From assembly GCA_003242515.1 (NCBI GenBank), contig QGUS01000025.1, forward strand, positions 1 through 13,293: a DNA stretch of 13,293 nt. Reading direction: 5' to 3'. Source of the stretch: Actinomycetota bacterium. GTDB taxonomy: Bacteria; Actinomycetota; Acidimicrobiia; Spongiisociales; ZC4RG35. Under the pieces are notes generated by a model that saw only the letters and a list, made by a program, of their open reading frames with translations, was not told where the DNA came from and did not search any database. Of this stretch, positions 6,175 through 13,293 are shown one piece after another. Numbering within the stretch: the stretch's first letter is position 1; each line of letters opens with the position of its first letter. Made by a program: the position numbers and the translations under genes.

Positions 6175-8918
6175 CGCTTCTTCCTCCTCCCCCAGGCGAT
6201 CAGCGCCAGGCCGGCCAGGAAGGCCACCGGTCCGATCGAGGCCAGGGCGGCGGCGGTCGCCGGACCGCGGTAGTGGGCCTGCCCATCGCGGCCGTCGACG
6301 GTGACGGCCCAGCCGTCGGGCTGGCCATCGGGCCCCCATCCCTCGGCGTGGTTTATGGCGAGCCGCACCCTCCCGTTCACCTCGTCGCCGGCGTATCCGG
6401 CACCGGCGCGGGCCCAGGCGACGTCGCCGGCCCCTGCGATCTCGGCGGAGGCCAGGTTCTCGTAGATCCGGTCACCGGTGTCGAAGGGGGTGGGCAGGAG
6501 GTCGAGCTGGCCGACCAGCGCCTGCTCGAGCCCTATCTCCGGCCCCTGGACGACGACCCAGTCGATGGCGAACTCGGCGAGGAGGGCACCAGGCCTGAGC
6601 TCCCCGCCCGCGGCGATGTGCTCGAGGGTGTCCCGGAGGGCCCGGTCCCCATCCCGCGGGGCGGGCAGCCACACCTCGTCGTGAGTCATGCCCGAGGCGT
6701 CGATGAGCCGGTACCAGAAGCCGGGGCCGGGCCTGGCGTCGCCGGGTAGGACGCTCCGGTCGGCCGAAACCAGGAGGATCCTGCCGGGGTCGGTCTCCCC
6801 GGAGAGGGCGATGCCGAACCCGTAGCGCTCGAAGTGGTCGCCGTCCGGGAGGCCGAGGCGACCGTTGCCGAAGCTCCCGAGGGAGACCACGATCATCGCC
6901 ACCGTGGTGGCGGTCGCCACGATGCGGAGCGGCTCGGCGGTGAACACGTCCAGACCGGCGGCGACGACCAGTGCCGCCCCGAACGACGCCGCGATCAGCA
7001 GCGCCTCCTCCACCCCGGGGCCGAACCCGGGCAGGTGGAGGGCGACCGCGGCGGCCAGGGCGGCGATGCCCCCGACTAAAGCGACACCGCGCCACCTGCC
7101 CTCCATCAGCAGGGTCGCGGCGGAGCCCACGATGATCATGGCGGCCCACTCGATCGCAGGGACGGCGAGGATCCGCCGGGCGGAATCGGTGACCCAGCCC
7201 GGGTCGGCGACGAGGAAGGGGACGGCGACCACCACGCCGCCGAGGGCAACCAGGCCGCGCAGGAGGCGCCGGCGCAGCAGGCCCCTGGGGGACAGGAACA
7301 CGGCCAGCACGAGCGGCACCGCGGCGAGCAGCGGCGAGAACGCCGCCATCGGCACGGCCAGGACCAGCACCCATCCGAAGGTCCCGGGTCCGCTCCAGTC
7401 CTCGGGGACGAGCACGGCGCGCATCACCCATGGGAGGAGCGCCGCAGCACCCAGCGCCACCCACGAGCCGTCACCGGTGAGCAGCGAGGTGCCGGGGCCG
7501 GCCAGCAGCACCAGGCCCGCCATGTAGCGGCCCGGGCCGCGCAGGCCGAGCCGGCCGCCGAGACGCCCCATGCCCACGATCCCGATCACGGCGGCCGCCA
7601 GGGTGAAGAGGGTGCGGGCGGCCTCGGTGGCGCCGAAGGTGACGATGGACAGCACCCCGGTGATCAGCACCGACGGGTGGACGGAGCCGGGCGAGCCGAG
7701 GCCGGAGTCGTTCCAGCCGCCGAACCAGCGGGCGAACGAGGTCCGGGCGGCCTCGAACGGGAGGGTCCCGTCGGTGGAGGGCATCCCGGTAAGGAGGATG
7801 CTCCGGGCCGCGATCAGGGCGATGAGGCCGGCGACGACGGCACCCCAGATGCCGGGAGCGGACCAGACGCGCCTCGCCCCGCGGGTCAGCGCCTGGTCCT
7901 CGTCGAAAAGCCCGAGGACGCGTGACGACAGCTCGCTCCCCACCTCCCTGAGTCGCACCGATCCCCTCGCCTGGAAGCGGAAGAGCTCCTCGTCGCCGGC
8001 CACCCGGATCTTCCGGTTGCGTGCCCGGAGGCGGATCGTCGACGGGAGCATGGCGACGTTCCAGGCCCAGGCGGCGGCGTGCCTGGCCGCGGGCCGCCAC
8101 CGGCCGAGCAGGAGGTTCCCGATCGAGTCGAGGATGGCGACGATGAAGTCGTAAGGGACGACCCAGAGGAGGGTCAGAGGCGTGTAGGCGGTGAGCATCG
8201 CCCGGAGGCGCCCGGCGCGCTCCTTCCAGCCCTCGGCCCCCTCGTCGCACTTGCCCTGGTGGTACACCTCCGAGGAGGGGACGCTGATCACCTTGCCGCC
8301 GGCCAGACGGCTGCGCTGGGAAAAGTCGAGACCCGCGGCGATCGGGGGCAGCCTCTCGTCGAGGCCGCGCAGGCCCTGCGCCAGGTCGCGGCGGACCAGC
8401 ATGGACGCCGAGCGGACGAACGCCACCTCCCGCACCACGTCGTACTGCTGGAGGTCGATCTCCCCCTCCTCGAGACCCGAGTAGGGCTCGCCGAAGACGT
8501 CGGTGGCGCTGCCCACCGACTCGAGCACGTCCGGGGTGCCGGCGACGAGCAGCTTCGAGCCGCCGAGCGCGGCCTCGTTGCGCTCCACCTCCCGGACCAG
8601 TGCCGCGAGGGCGTCGGGCCGGGGACGGGCGTCGGCGTGGAGGATCCACAGGTACTCGACGGTCTGGTCCGCCCTGGAGATCGCAGCCTCCAGGTTCGGG
8701 ACGACCGACACTCCCTCGCGTTCTTCCGCCTCCCCCACGATCCAGATCTCCGGGGCGGGGTCGTACACCTGGCGGCGAACGGCGGCGACGGCCGCGTCGA
8801 GGTCGGCGCCCTCGACCGTGGTGAGGAGGACGAGCACCTTCGGCGCGGTCGCCCGAGCTTCGTTCGGTGTCTGCTCCGCCTCCGGCGGAGCTGAAGAGGA
8901 GGTCATCCGGTCGGCCAT
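6171..8918 (-). CDS. Large two-module membrane glycosyltransferase (GT2 domain plus polytopic module)
   Basis: This 915-residue protein has a GT-A family 2 domain at about residues 25-240. PKVLVLLTTVEGADLDAAVA opens the fold, LHADARPRPDAL (93-104) carries the DxD-like site, and GLDFSQRSRLAGGKVISVPS (196-215) with VYHQGK is the usual C-terminal acceptor-side part. A membrane segment at about 247-270, a cytosolic basic stretch (290-350) and then roughly ten hydrophobic segments (356 to about 730) follow. FARWFGGWNDSGLGSP (395-410) resembles the first outer loop of AftD-like GT-C proteins. A soluble C-terminal domain (about 740-880) precedes a last helix and the basic end GRRKKR. The start is ATG 8918; an ATG at 8939 is also possible, and neither has a clear Shine-Dalgarno. 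The gene leads the operon with DUF5719-like and thioredoxin-like genes. It likely builds or exports a cell-envelope glycan. Confidence 0.8.
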   Translation of the reverse strand: MADRMTSSSAPPEAEQTPNEARATAPKVLVLLTTVEGADLDAAVAAVRRQVYDPAPEIWIVGEAEEREGVSVVPNLEAAISRADQTVEYLWILHADARPRPDALAALVREVERNEAALGGSKLLVAGTPDVLESVGSATDVFGEPYSGLEEGEIDLQQYDVVREVAFVRSASMLVRRDLAQGLRGLDERLPPIAAGLDFSQRSRLAGGKVISVPSSEVYHQGKCDEGAEGWKERAGRLRAMLTAYTPLTLLWVVPYDFIVAILDSIGNLLLGRWRPAARHAAAWAWNVAMLPSTIRLRARNRKIRVAGDEELFRFQARGSVRLREVGSELSSRVLGLFDEDQALTRGARRVWSAPGIWGAVVAGLIALIAARSILLTGMPSTDGTLPFEAARTSFARWFGGWNDSGLGSPGSVHPSVLITGVLSIVTFGATEAARTLFTLAAAVIGIVGMGRLGGRLGLRGPGRYMAGLVLLAGPGTSLLTGDGSWVALGAAALLPWVMRAVLVPEDWSGPGTFGWVLVLAVPMAAFSPLLAAVPLVLAVFLSPRGLLRRRLLRGLVALGGVVVAVPFLVADPGWVTDSARRILAVPAIEWAAMIIVGSAATLLMEGRWRGVALVGGIAALAAAVALHLPGFGPGVEEALLIAASFGAALVVAAGLDVFTAEPLRIVATATTVAMIVVSLGSFGNGRLGLPDGDHFERYGFGIALSGETDPGRILLVSADRSVLPGDARPGPGFWYRLIDASGMTHDEVWLPAPRDGDRALRDTLEHIAAGGELRPGALLAEFAIDWVVVQGPEIGLEQALVGQLDLLPTPFDTGDRIYENLASAEIAGAGDVAWARAGAGYAGDEVNGRVRLAINHAEGWGPDGQPDGWAVTVDGRDGQAHYRGPATAAALASIGPVAFLAGLALIAWGRRKKR

Positions 8919-8945
8919 TGTGAACCGGACCGGCCCCATGAGCAA

Positions 8946-8951
8946 TATCTT
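8946..8951 (+). promoter_or_regulatory. Possible -10 element for cofD, leaderless
   Basis: TATCTT fits TANNNT and ends 6 bases before the cofD ATG at 8958, so the start point would be at or next to the ATG. No good -35 is visible at 16-18 bases. It sits in the 39-base gap between the divergent glycosyltransferase and cofD genes, so promoters for both directions must overlap here. A GGGG run just before the ATG is too close for normal ribosome binding, which supports a leaderless start. Confidence 0.4.
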
Positions 8952-8957
8952 GGGGTG

Positions 8958-9857
8958 ATGAGAGTTGTCGAGCTGTCCGGTGGAGTGGGCGGGGCCCGCA
9001 TGGCCAGGGGGCTCGCCGCGCTCGATGGGATCGACCTCACCGTGGTCGTGAACGTCGGTGACGACGAGTGGTTCCACGGTCTGCGCGTCTGCGCCGACAT
9101 CGACACCGTGCTGTACACGCTGGCGGGGATCGAAGGGCCCGAGGGCTGGGGCCGACGCGACGACACCTTCGCCTTCAACGAGGAGCTCGCCCGCTACGGC
9201 GTGGACAACCGGTTCCGGATCGGCGACCGCGACCTGGCGCTGATCGTGACCCGGACGGCCCGCCTCGCAGCCGGCGAGCCGCTCTCTCAGATCAACGCCG
9301 ACCTGGCGAAGAAGCTGGAGATCACGGCGACGGTGCTCCCGGCGACCGACGACGAGCTCCGCACCGAGGTCAGGCTCGACGACGGATGGGTCTCCTTCCA
9401 GGAGTACTTCGTGCTCCGCCGCAACCAGGACGAGGTCAGGGAGGTCGCCTACCGCGGCGCCGGGGAGGCCCGGCCGGCGCCGGGCGTGATCGAGGCGATC
9501 CGGTCCGCCGACCTCGTCGTGATCGCACCCTCCAACCCTCCCCTCTCGGTGTGGCCGATCCTCGCCGTCCCCGGGATGCGTGACGCGGTGGCCCAACACC
9601 CGCGGGTGGTGGCGGTGAGCCCGCTCTTCGGCGGCAAGGCGCTGAAGGGCCCTGCCCACCGGATCATGGCCAGCCTGGGGCTGCCTCCCGGCAACCAGGG
9701 TGTGGCCGAGGCGTATGCGGGACTCATCGACCTGCTGGTCGTCGACGGCGGCGACGCCGCCGAGCCGGTCGAAGGCGTCGAGGTGCTGGCCACCGACACG
9801 AGGATCAAGGATCCGGAGGACGCGGCACGCCTGGCCCGAGAGCTGGTGGCCCTGTGA
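8958..9857 (+). CDS. cofD: 2-phospho-L-lactate transferase (CofD/FbiA), F420 biosynthesis
   Basis: CofD joins the lactyl-phospho-guanosine type intermediate to Fo, making F420-0 or, in mycobacterial FbiA with the PEP-derived donor, dehydro-F420-0. The 299-residue protein shows the family motifs in order: VELSGGVGGARMARGL at 4-19, NVGDDEWFHGLRVCADIDTV (32-51), an HGLRVCxDxDTV block, SNPPLSVWPIL and VSPLFGGKALKGPAHRIM, with length normal for the family. I use ATG 8958; a GTG directly before it (8955) would add one residue. The stop overlaps the cofE GTG by 4 bases (GTGA), so the two are coupled. A TATCTT -10-like element suggests a leaderless start. Which phosphoenolpyruvate, 2-phospholactate or 3-phosphoglycerate-derived donor is used cannot be read from the sequence. 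Confidence 0.95.
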   Translation: MRVVELSGGVGGARMARGLAALDGIDLTVVVNVGDDEWFHGLRVCADIDTVLYTLAGIEGPEGWGRRDDTFAFNEELARYGVDNRFRIGDRDLALIVTRTARLAAGEPLSQINADLAKKLEITATVLPATDDELRTEVRLDDGWVSFQEYFVLRRNQDEVREVAYRGAGEARPAPGVIEAIRSADLVVIAPSNPPLSVWPILAVPGMRDAVAQHPRVVAVSPLFGGKALKGPAHRIMASLGLPPGNQGVAEAYAGLIDLLVVDGGDAAEPVEGVEVLATDTRIKDPEDAARLARELVAL

Positions 9858-10552
9858 GCCTCGAAGTCCATCCCCTGCTCGGGATCGGCCGCGTCGAGCC
9901 GGGAGACGACGTCGCCGCCGCCCTGGTCGAGCCGCTCCGCACCCTCCAGCCGCGTGACGGCGACATCGTCGTGGTCACCCACAAGATCGTCTCCAAGGCC
10001 GAGGGGGCGGTGCGGGAGATCGTGGGCGACGAGCGGGAGTTCAAGATGCGCCTCGCCGAGCAGGAGGCGGTCTCCATCATCCGGCGCCGGGGCGACCTGA
10101 TCATCGCCGAGACCAAGCACGGATTCGTCTGCGCCAGCGCCGGGATCGACCGCTCCAACGCCGACCCCGGGACCGTGATCCTCCTGCCCGAGGACCCCGA
10201 CCGCTCGGCTCACCGGATCCGGATCCGGCTGGAACGGGAGTTCGGCGTCCGCCTCGGCGTGATCATCTCCGACACGTTCGGCCGGGCGTGGCGCCGGGGC
10301 CTCACTGACGTCGCCATCGGCATCTCCGGCATCCCGGCCATCGTCGACCTGCGGGGGACGCGGGACTGGCTGGGTCACGAGCTCGAGGTCACCGAGGTGG
10401 CCGTGGCGGACGAGATCGCCGCGGCCGCAGACCTGGTGATGGGGAAGGCCTCGGGGATCCCGGCGGCGCTGGTGCGCGGCCTCGACCTGCCCGCGGCCGA
10501 GGGACGGGCCCGCGACCTGGTCAGACCCCCCGACGAGGACCTGTTCCGCTGA
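9854..10552 (+). CDS. cofE: Coenzyme F420:L-glutamate ligase (CofE), free-standing
   Basis: CofE adds gamma-linked L-glutamate residues to F420-0 using GTP. The 232-residue protein has VVVTHKIVSKAEGAV (39-53), AGIDRSN (96-102), ISDTFGRAWRRGLTD (138-152), and near the end ADEIAAAADLVMGKASGIPA (185-204), all typical of the family. Its size matches the archaeal CofE (about 250 residues). It stops where mycobacterial FbiB (about 450 residues) continues into an FMN-dependent nitroreductase-like domain, so any dehydro-F420-0 reduction must be done elsewhere in this genome. The GTG start overlaps the cofD stop by 4 bases. The gene is followed after 80 bases by the convergent UDP-glucose dehydrogenase gene. 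Confidence 0.95.
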   Translation: MSLEVHPLLGIGRVEPGDDVAAALVEPLRTLQPRDGDIVVVTHKIVSKAEGAVREIVGDEREFKMRLAEQEAVSIIRRRGDLIIAETKHGFVCASAGIDRSNADPGTVILLPEDPDRSAHRIRIRLEREFGVRLGVIISDTFGRAWRRGLTDVAIGISGIPAIVDLRGTRDWLGHELEVTEVAVADEIAAAADLVMGKASGIPAALVRGLDLPAAEGRARDLVRPPDEDLFR

Positions 10553-10558
10553 CGCCTG

Positions 10559-10601
10559 CTCGCTTCTCGCGCCCCCGACCGGGTGTGGGAGACCGGGCGA
10601 G
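10559..10601. terminator. Possible stem-loop between convergent genes
   Basis: In the 80-base gap between cofE and the opposite-strand dehydrogenase gene, CTCGC (10559-10563) can pair with GCGAG (10597-10601). TCTC (10565-10568) can pair with GAGA (10589-10592), leaving an internal bulge of unequal sides. There is no T-tract on either side, so it is at best a weak or bidirectional transcription end signal. Confidence 0.25.
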
Positions 10602-10632
10602 GGTCACATCGGTTCGCCGCAGGAGAGCCGCG

Positions 10633-11901
10633 TCAGGCCCCGGGACGGCCCAGACCCCAGTAGTCCAGCCCGGCGGCGCGGACGGCGGTCGGGTCGAGGA
10701 GGTTGCGGGCGTCGACCACCCGGTGGCCCTTCATCACCCGACGCACCTCCTTGAGGTCGACCTCCTTGAACTCCGGCCACTCGGTGGCGACCACCAGCAC
10801 GTCGGCGCCGTCGGCGGCGTCGATCGGGGAGGAGACCATGGAGACCATGTCGCTCTTCGCCTCCGGGTCGTAGGCGACCACGTCGGCCCCCTCCTGCTGG
10901 AGCAGGGCGGCGATCCGGAGCGCCGGGGACTCCCGGGTGTCGTCGGTGCCCGCCTTGAAGGCCACACCCCACATCCCGATGCGGCGGCCACGCAGGCCGC
11001 CACCCGCGGCCTGGCGGACCTTCTCGGCGATGCGGCGGCGCTGCTCCTCGTCCGCCTCGATGACGGCCCGGAGCAGGCCGAACTCGTACCCGGCGTCCTC
11101 GGCGACGCCGATCAGGGCGCTGGTGTCCTTCGGGAAGCAGGACCCGCCGTAGCCGGGGCCCGGCTGGAGGAAGTGCGGCCCGATGCGGTGGTCGAGACCC
11201 ATCCCCCGGGTCACGTCGACGATGTCGGCGCCCACCGCCTCGCACAGGTTGGCGAGGGTGTTGACGAAGGTGAGACGGGCGGCCAGGTATGAGTTGGACG
11301 CGTACTTGATCATCTCCGACGAGGTCGGGTCGGTGATGACCACCTCGGTGTCGAGGCTCTCGTAGAGGGCGGCCACCCGTTCGGCGTCGGCGCGGTCGAA
11401 GGCCCCGACGACGATGCGGTCCGGGTCCAGGAAGTCGCCCACGGCACGCCCCTCGCGCAGGAACTCGGGATGGGAGACGATGCGGGAGGAGCTGCCCAGG
11501 TCGGCGAGCCGCTTCGACAGCGTGGCGACGGTGCCCGGCGGCACGGTCGACTTCACGACGAATATCGTCTCCGGGCCGACCTCGTTGGCCAGTTCGTCGA
11601 CGACGGCGTTGATGAAGGTGAGGTCGGCCCGACCGTCGGGGCCCTCGGGCGTGGGCAGGCACAGGAAGACGAAGTCGGCGCCCTCCACGGCCTCCTTGTT
11701 GTCCCCGTGGAAGGTCATGCGGTCGGAGACCTCGGCGAGCAGATCGGCGAGACCCTCCTCGTAGATCGGGACCCCCCCGGCGCGCAGGGTTTCGAGGCGC
11801 TGGGGGTTGGCCTCACCGAGGCGCACCGTGTGGCCGAGCTTGGCGAGACCCGCTGCTGTCACGAGACCGACGTAGCCGGCCCCTATCACGGCAATGACCA
11901 T
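10633..11901 (-). CDS. ugd: UDP-glucose 6-dehydrogenase
   Basis: It oxidises UDP-glucose to UDP-glucuronate with two NAD+, in the cytoplasm, supplying uronic acid to polysaccharides. The 422-residue protein begins MVIAVIGAGYVGLVTAAGLA, an NAD-binding GxGYVG fold. It has FLCLPTPEGPDG (79-90), KSTVPPGT (117-124), SHPEFLREG (143-151), EMIKYASNSYLAARLTFVN (196-214) with the conserved Lys199, and the catalytic Cys255 in GPGYGGSCFPKD. The C-terminal UDP-binding domain includes GVAFKAGTDDTRESPA. Length and motifs are normal for the family. An AAAGGA ribosome site (11907-11912) lies 5 bases before the ATG at 11901. The gene follows the LCP ligase after 31 bases, so they probably form an operon. GDP-mannose and UDP-N-acetyl-sugar dehydrogenases share the fold; the YASN and SHPEFLREG motifs favour UDP-glucose. 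Confidence 0.93.
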   Translation of the reverse strand: MVIAVIGAGYVGLVTAAGLAKLGHTVRLGEANPQRLETLRAGGVPIYEEGLADLLAEVSDRMTFHGDNKEAVEGADFVFLCLPTPEGPDGRADLTFINAVVDELANEVGPETIFVVKSTVPPGTVATLSKRLADLGSSSRIVSHPEFLREGRAVGDFLDPDRIVVGAFDRADAERVAALYESLDTEVVITDPTSSEMIKYASNSYLAARLTFVNTLANLCEAVGADIVDVTRGMGLDHRIGPHFLQPGPGYGGSCFPKDTSALIGVAEDAGYEFGLLRAVIEADEEQRRRIAEKVRQAAGGGLRGRRIGMWGVAFKAGTDDTRESPALRIAALLQQEGADVVAYDPEAKSDMVSMVSSPIDAADGADVLVVATEWPEFKEVDLKEVRRVMKGHRVVDARNLLDPTAVRAAGLDYWGLGRPGA

Positions 11902-11932
11902 CGGAGTCCTTTCGGGTTTCGAAGACGGGAAA

Positions 11933-13216
11933 TCAGGATGCGTCGGAGCCGACGATCACCACGGCATCGTACCCCGCGTCGACCTCGCCGACCTGCACGA
12001 CGCCGTACCCGAGGGCCGACACCACCCGGCGTCCGTCGGCCTCGCGCCCCGAGGGGACGATCACCGTCGTCGACCGGTAGTCCTTGCGTTCGGCGTTGCC
12101 CAGGTCGACGATCTCGAAGCCGAGCCCGGCGAGCTTGTCGCCCATGGCCCGGGCCGACCCGGAGACGCCATTGCCGTTGAGGACCCGGAGCTTGAGCGGC
12201 TGCTCGGCCTGCTGGCCCTCCCTGGCGGTCGACCGCCTGAACTCCTCAAGCACCTGGGTGGCCTCGGGCTCCTTCCGGACCACCACCGACCGGCCACCCT
12301 TGTTGGCCCCGGTGGCCGGAAGGGTGACGCCGTCGATGCTGCCCCGGAGGATGCCCCGGAAGTCCCAGGCGAGCCGGGCGACCGACGAGCCGGCAAGGCG
12401 GCTGTCGATGGTCACGTACTTGGAGAAGGTTCGGGCTATGGAGCCGGCCTCGGTGACCGTCGACGGCGACTTCATCTCGGAGAGGATCGCCTTGATGATC
12501 TGCTGCTGGCGGGAGGTGCGGCCGAAGTCGTTGGCGTCGACCGGCACCCATTTGCCATCGCGCAGCTCCTCGTAGTGCCGGGAACGGGCGAAGGCCAGGG
12601 CCTGCTTGCCATCGAGCCGCTGGCGGCCCGCCGGCACGTCGAGACCCGAGTAGTCGTCCTTGGCCGGGTACGGGAACTCGATGGTGACACCGCCGAGCTC
12701 GTCGATCAGGCCCCGGAACCCGACGAAGTCGATCTCCACGTAGTGGTTGATCTCGACCCCGAGGTTCTGCTTGATGGTGTCGACCATCAGCTTGGAGCCA
12801 CCGAAGGCGTAGGCGGCGTTGATCCGGTTCTCGCCGTGCCCCGGGATGGTCACCCAGAGGTCACGCGGGATGGAGAGCATCTTCATCGCCTGGCCCGTGC
12901 GGTCGACCTTGACGAGGATGATCACGTCGCCCCGGGCGCCGCTCACCTGGCCGAAGTTGGTCAGGTCGTCGAGGCCGGCACGGGAGTCGGACCCGACGAT
13001 GAGGAAGGTCATCGTGTCGCCGGTGATCTCGTCGAGCGAGCCGGAGACCTCACGGTCGGTGTCAGCACGGTTGAGGAAGTCCCGGCCGGTGTAGACGGCC
13101 CACAGCATGAAGCCCGCGGCGAGGTTGGCCAGGACCAATGCGGTGATGACCGTGACCTTGAACCAGCGCGCGGGACCGCGTCGCTTCACAGGGGTACGTG
13201 GAGAGTCTTGGGACAT
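11933..13216 (-). CDS. LytR-CpsA-Psr (LCP) family ligase with LytR_C domain
   Basis: LCP proteins move lipid-linked glycopolymers onto peptidoglycan outside the membrane. The 427-residue protein has a basic cytosolic start (PVKRRGPARWFK), one membrane helix at about 19-40, then the LCP core. FLIVGSDSR (71-79), RGDVIILVKVD (95-105), LSIPRDLWVTIPGHGENRIN (114-133) with Arg118/Asp119, and ALAFARSRHY plus DFGRTSRQQQ supply the polyprenyl-pyrophosphate site residues. LytR_C follows at about 335-425, starting LKLRVLNGNGVSG. I use ATG 13216 because the helix is then near the N-terminus; an in-frame GTG at 13270 would add 18 residues. A TAGGCT hexamer at 13236-13241 would, if a true -10, exclude the GTG. 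The 77 bases upstream hold no other feature I can support. It is followed by UDP-glucose dehydrogenase. Confidence 0.92.
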   Translation of the reverse strand: MSQDSPRTPVKRRGPARWFKVTVITALVLANLAAGFMLWAVYTGRDFLNRADTDREVSGSLDEITGDTMTFLIVGSDSRAGLDDLTNFGQVSGARGDVIILVKVDRTGQAMKMLSIPRDLWVTIPGHGENRINAAYAFGGSKLMVDTIKQNLGVEINHYVEIDFVGFRGLIDELGGVTIEFPYPAKDDYSGLDVPAGRQRLDGKQALAFARSRHYEELRDGKWVPVDANDFGRTSRQQQIIKAILSEMKSPSTVTEAGSIARTFSKYVTIDSRLAGSSVARLAWDFRGILRGSIDGVTLPATGANKGGRSVVVRKEPEATQVLEEFRRSTAREGQQAEQPLKLRVLNGNGVSGSARAMGDKLAGLGFEIVDLGNAERKDYRSTTVIVPSGREADGRRVVSALGYGVVQVGEVDAGYDAVVIVGSDAS

Positions 13217-13293
13217 CTCAGGATTCGACGCCGTCAGCCTATCCAGGGTTCCCCGGTTAGCGGCAGACACCGTCGCGGAGCCAACTATCGTCG

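Noticed and set aside
4798..6273. Long plus-strand open frame opposite the DUF5719-like gene
   Set aside because: Its product is a low-complexity Gly/Asp/Arg/Pro/His mix with no motif. It mirrors a gene with a signal peptide and a perfect ribosome site, so it is a high-GC shadow.
8919..9659. N-terminal extension of the large glycosyltransferase through cofD
   Set aside because: The open frame continues upstream to 9659, but the extra residues are a shadow of cofD, whose motifs are unmistakable on the other strand.
1..13293. tRNA, rRNA, CRISPR array, riboswitch or phage attachment site
   Set aside because: No cloverleaf, spaced direct repeats, long leader or integrase was seen on reading both strands; gaps between genes are at most 80 bases.

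Overview
This GC-rich window is dense with short gene overlaps and GTG/TTG starts. It reads as the chromosome of an actinobacterium, most likely an uncultivated, Acidimicrobiia-like lineage; the class is an inference. The supporting signs are an F420 biosynthesis pair (cofD-cofE), DUF3499- and DUF5719-type proteins, a LytR-CpsA-Psr ligase with a LytR_C tail, and a phosphomannomutase close by. From memory, the set resembles the conserved actinobacterial neighbourhood that in Mycobacterium tuberculosis runs from manB (Rv3257c) through a DUF3499 gene, whiB2, fbiA and fbiB to an LCP protein (Rv3267).

Layout. Positions 1-669 (minus) hold the N-terminal half of a phosphomannomutase/phosphoglucomutase cut by the window edge; its last ~125 bases look corrupted. 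Divergent from it is a cytoplasmic GT2 glycosyltransferase (722-1414, plus). It meets, tail to tail with a 69-bp overlap, a large polytopic membrane protein of the PF10131 / GT-C-like type (1346-3796, minus). Upstream on the minus strand come three small cysteine-motif proteins: a 59-residue zinc ribbon (3793-3972), a DUF6788-like protein (4010-4291) and a DUF3499-like protein (4291-4512). A membrane-anchored thioredoxin-like protein (4545-4913), a secreted DUF5719-like protein (4906-6174) and a 915-residue glycosyltransferase with a large membrane module (6171-8918) follow. These last three overlap one another by 4-8 bases and form one transcription unit. Divergent from it are cofD and cofE (8958-10552, plus), also overlapping by 4 bases. 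Convergent with them is a second minus-strand pair: an LCP ligase (11933-13216) followed by UDP-glucose 6-dehydrogenase (10633-11901).

How the genes may work together. Most products serve the cell envelope: hexose-phosphate isomerisation, sugar transfer to lipid carriers or polymers, UDP-glucuronate supply, and LCP-type attachment of polymers to peptidoglycan. cofD and cofE build coenzyme F420. There is no intergenic stretch above 300 bases. I see no tRNA, rRNA, CRISPR array, insertion sequence or phage gene. I found no strong case for a wholly new system. The most unusual parts are the run of small Cys-motif genes wired by overlaps into the envelope operon, the two-module glycosyltransferase, and the free-standing CofE without the reductase domain of mycobacterial FbiB.
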